Shown here piece after piece: positions 62,281 through 64,000 of a stretch of 64,000 nt of DNA. The notes beneath the pieces were generated by a model. That model saw nothing but the letters and a program-made list of their open reading frames with translations, made no database searches and had not been told where the DNA came from. This stretch comes from Pseudomonadota bacterium (GTDB lineage Bacteria; Pseudomonadota; Alphaproteobacteria; Caulobacterales; Caulobacteraceae): assembly GCA_019348195.1 (NCBI GenBank), contig JAHWJX010000003.1, positions 1 to 64,000 of the forward strand, given 5' to 3'. Position 1 is the first letter of the stretch, and each line of letters begins with the position of its first letter. Position numbers and translations under genes: made by a program.

Positions 62281-63215
62281 GCCGGCGTCGCAAGGGCCGC
62301 GCGGTTCACGGATGGGTCGCGCTCGACAAGCCCCTGGGGCTGGGCTCCACGCCGGCGGTGTCGCGGGTGCGGCGGTTGTTCGAGGCGCAAAAGGCCGGAC
62401 ATGCGGGGACGCTGGACCCGCTGGCCACGGGGCTGCTGCCCATCGCGCTCGGCGAGGCCACCAAGACGGTTCCGTTCCTGATGGACGCCGACAAGGCTTA
62501 CCTGTTCACGGTCGCCTGGGGCGTGTCCACGGACAGCCTCGACGCGGAAGGCGCCCAGACGGCGCGTTCGGACGTGCGGCCCGCGCCGGAGCAGGTGGCC
62601 CGCGCCCTGGCCGCCTTTGTGGGCCCCATCCAACAGATCCCGCCGGCCTTTTCGGCCATTCGCGTGAACGGAGAGCGGTCCTACGACCTGGCGCGGGCGG
62701 GTGAGGCGGTCGAGCACCAGGCCCGCCCCGTGGTGATCCATGCCGCGCGCGTGAGCGGGGCTCCGGATCCGAACCATGTCGAGATCGAAATTGAATGCGG
62801 CAAGGGAACCTACGTCCGCTCGCTGGCTCGCGACCTGGCCGCCGCGCTGGGCGCCGAGGGCCATGTTTCTGCGCTGCGGCGGACGCGGGTGGGCGGCTTC
62901 GACGAGGCCCGGGCCGTCTCTCTGGCGCAATTGGAGGAGCTCGTGTATGAGGGGCGCGGCTCGGAGGCCTTGCTTCCGGTGTCGACGGCGCTGGACGGCA
63001 TCCCGGCGTTCGCCGTCACCGATGAGGACGCCTTCCGGCTCAGGCAGGGACGCGCCATCGTCCTGCTCCCCCGCCAGGTGGACGCGCTGACTCCCCGCCT
63101 CGGCGAGGATCGCACCGTTTCCGCCATGACAGGAGATCAGGTGGTCGCGCTCTGCGAGATGCGGGCCGGACGGTTGAACCCCGTACGCGTCCTTCACCCC
63201 GATGCCGGAGACTGA
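62277..63215 (+). CDS. truB: tRNA pseudouridine(55) synthase
   Basis: A 312-residue enzyme that makes pseudouridine 55 in t[25 protein letters not shown], then [23 protein letters not shown] with catalytic D47, and [13 protein letters not shown] and [14 protein letters not shown] follow. The start is GTG at 62277, coupled to rbfA. Length is normal. Confidence 0.95.
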   Translation: MSRRRKGRAVHGWVALDKPLGLGSTPAVSRVRRLFEAQKAGHAGTLDPLATGLLPIALGEATKTVPFLMDADKAYLFTVAWGVSTDSLDAEGAQTARSDVRPAPEQVARALAAFVGPIQQIPPAFSAIRVNGERSYDLARAGEAVEHQARPVVIHAARVSGAPDPNHVEIEIECGKGTYVRSLARDLAAALGAEGHVSALRRTRVGGFDEARAVSLAQLEELVYEGRGSEALLPVSTALDGIPAFAVTDEDAFRLRQGRAIVLLPRQVDALTPRLGEDRTVSAMTGDQVVALCEMRAGRLNPVRVLHPDAGD

Positions 63216-63219
63216 ACAC

Positions 63220-63489
63220 GTGTCCATCACCAGCGAACGCAAAGCCGAAGTCATTCACCAACACGCGCGCAGCGAGGCCGACACCGGCAGCGCCGAGGTG
63301 CAGGTCGCCATCATGAGCGAGCGCATCTCTAACCTCACCGAGCACTTCAAGACGCACAAGAAGGACAACCACAGCCGCCGCGGCCTGCTCAAGCTGGTCA
63401 GCGCGCGCCGCAGCCTGCTGGACCACCTGAAGAAGAGCGACGAGGCGCGTTACAGCGCCCTGATCGAGACCCTGGGCCTGCGCCGCTAA
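63220..63489 (+). CDS. rpsO: 30S ribosomal protein S15
   Basis: An 89-residue ribosomal protein. [60 protein letters not shown] and the end of the protein are all as expected. The start is GTG at 63220; the ATG at 63202 would add six residues unlike the family. Followed by pnp after a structured leader, the usual order. Confidence 0.97.
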   Translation: MSITSERKAEVIHQHARSEADTGSAEVQVAIMSERISNLTEHFKTHKKDNHSRRGLLKLVSARRSLLDHLKKSDEARYSALIETLGLRR

Positions 63490-63511
63490 GCACCTATCTA
63501 ACGACTTCGCT

Positions 63512-63540
63512 CCCGCGCGCCTGTCGGGCTCGGCGCGGGG
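63512..63540 (+). terminator. GC-rich hairpin after rpsO
   Basis: CCCGCGC / GCGCGGG, about 7-bp stem with a 14-nt loop, 22 bases after the rpsO stop, and without a T-run. It could be a weak terminator or a processing signal between rpsO and pnp. Confidence 0.4.
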
Positions 63541-63585
63541 GCGGATGGGGCTCGCTCTCGAGCTCCAAACCGCGAGGGCTCCGTT

Positions 63586-63649
63586 GAAGTCCTCATGAGC
63601 CCGAGCCCCGAGCCGCGTCATGGGACGCGGCTCTCTGGACGAGGACTTC
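63586..63649 (+). promoter_or_regulatory. nested inverted repeats in the pnp leader
   Basis: Outer arms GAAGTCCTC (63586-63594) and GAGGACTTC (63641-63649), a perfect 9-bp match. Inside are GAGCCGCGTC and GACGCGGCTC (63610-63619 and 63624-63633), a perfect 10-bp stem with a 4-nt loop. It lies 76 bases upstream of the pnp start. By analogy with the RNase III-cut leader of Escherichia coli pnp it may mediate autoregulation (inference). Confidence 0.65.
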
Positions 63650-63724
63650 GGGCCGCAGAACTGGCCATCCCGCACATCCGTCCGCCCCCCTCGGCAATCC
63701 GGCCAGGGGAACCGAAAGACCGAA

Positions 63725-64000
63725 ATGTTCGACATCAAACGCAAGACCATAGAGTGGGGCGGCCGCACGCTGACCCTGGAAACCGGGCGCATGGCGCGCC
63801 AGGCCGACGGCGCGGTTCTCGCGACCTACGGCGACACCTCCGTGCTGGCCGCGGTGACCTATGCGCGCCAGCCCAAGCCCGGGCAGGACTTCTTCCCGCT
63901 GACGGTCAACTATCAGGAGCGGACCTACGCCGCTGGCAAGATCCCCGGCGGTTATTTCAAGCGTGAGGGTCGTCCGAGCGAGAAGGAGACGCTGGTCTCC
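63725..64000 (+). CDS. pnp: polyribonucleotide nucleotidyltransferase, 5' part
   Basis: The first 92 codons of polynucleotide phosphorylase, cut by the window edge. [61 protein letters not shown] and [13 protein letters not shown] are the start of the first RNase PH-like domain. PNPase degrades RNA from the 3' end. ATG 63725 is 75 bases after the inverted repeats in the leader. Confidence 0.96.
   Translation, partial: MFDIKRKTIEWGGRTLTLETGRMARQADGAVLATYGDTSVLAAVTYARQPKPGQDFFPLTVNYQERTYAAGKIPGGYFKREGRPSEKETLVS

Overview
The window is 64 kb of GC-rich, densely packed chromosome from an alphaproteobacterium, most likely a member of the Caulobacteraceae (Caulobacter, Phenylobacterium, Brevundimonas and relatives). 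The evidence is an alpha-type SspB adaptor, a circularly permuted two-piece tmRNA gene, several promoters of the alphaproteobacterial general stress sigma factor EcfG (GGAAC-N16/17-CGTT), a SleB-type cell wall hydrolase, paired S9A prolyl oligopeptidases, and the block ylxR-infB...rbfA-truB-rpsO-pnp at the right end. No tRNA, rRNA, CRISPR array or prophage was seen. One insertion sequence, an IS481-type element with a frameshifted transposase, lies at 22.9-24.0 kb.

Layout. 0-5.7 kb: the end of an Mpo1-like gene, a class II aldolase and an RND efflux pair. 5.7-9.7 kb (minus strand): a penicillin-binding-protein-like serine hydrolase, a C13 caspase-like protease, sspB and the ssrA tmRNA gene, so the proteolysis tag and its adaptor are neighbours. 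9.7-14.6 kb: small secreted and membrane proteins, an iron-dependent oxidase-like protein, a methyltransferase, and a minus-strand run of five genes behind an EcfG-type promoter. 14.6-18.6 kb: a nadA-macrodomain-nadB-nadC operon for de novo NAD synthesis with two palindromic operators upstream. 18.7-22.9 kb: SleB hydrolase, trxB, ELM1-like protein, greA. 24.2-28.5 kb: an unusual biosynthetic-looking locus with a GNAT, a 2OG-Fe(II) oxygenase, an ATP-grasp/PLP-decarboxylase fusion and a transglutaminase-fold protein. 28.7-36.2 kb: alcohol dehydrogenase and a stress cluster (CsbD-like, OmpA lipoprotein, glycine-zipper lipoprotein, DUF883/holin-like pair, superoxide dismutase, K+ channel), with four EcfG-type promoters. 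36.3-44.6 kb: two S9A oligopeptidases, the second leading a tight run with a VKOR-like protein, a TIGR04283-type glycosyltransferase, a START-fold protein and a radical SAM protein. 44.6-52.7 kb: lipoprotein, oxyR/katG divergent pair, SDHAF4-like factor, pyrF, MarC, SDR and an Rrf2 regulator. 52.9-64 kb: kup, a CinA-type amidase, YlxR/L7Ae protein, infB, three inserted coupled genes, rbfA, truB, rpsO and the start of pnp.

How it fits together. Several modules have a coherent theme: protein quality control (ssrA-sspB), NAD synthesis plus ADP-ribose handling (nadABC with a macrodomain gene), peroxide and superoxide defence (oxyR-katG, sodB), and the EcfG-controlled envelope/stress genes. The best candidates for undescribed biology are the ATP-grasp/decarboxylase locus (24.6-28.5 kb) and the oligopeptidase-VKOR-glycosyltransferase-START-radical SAM run (38.8-44.0 kb). 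Many genes are translationally coupled through overlapping stop and start codons, and four convergent pairs interlock their stop codons in a 4-nt overlap. All functional calls come from reading the sequence; no database search was run.
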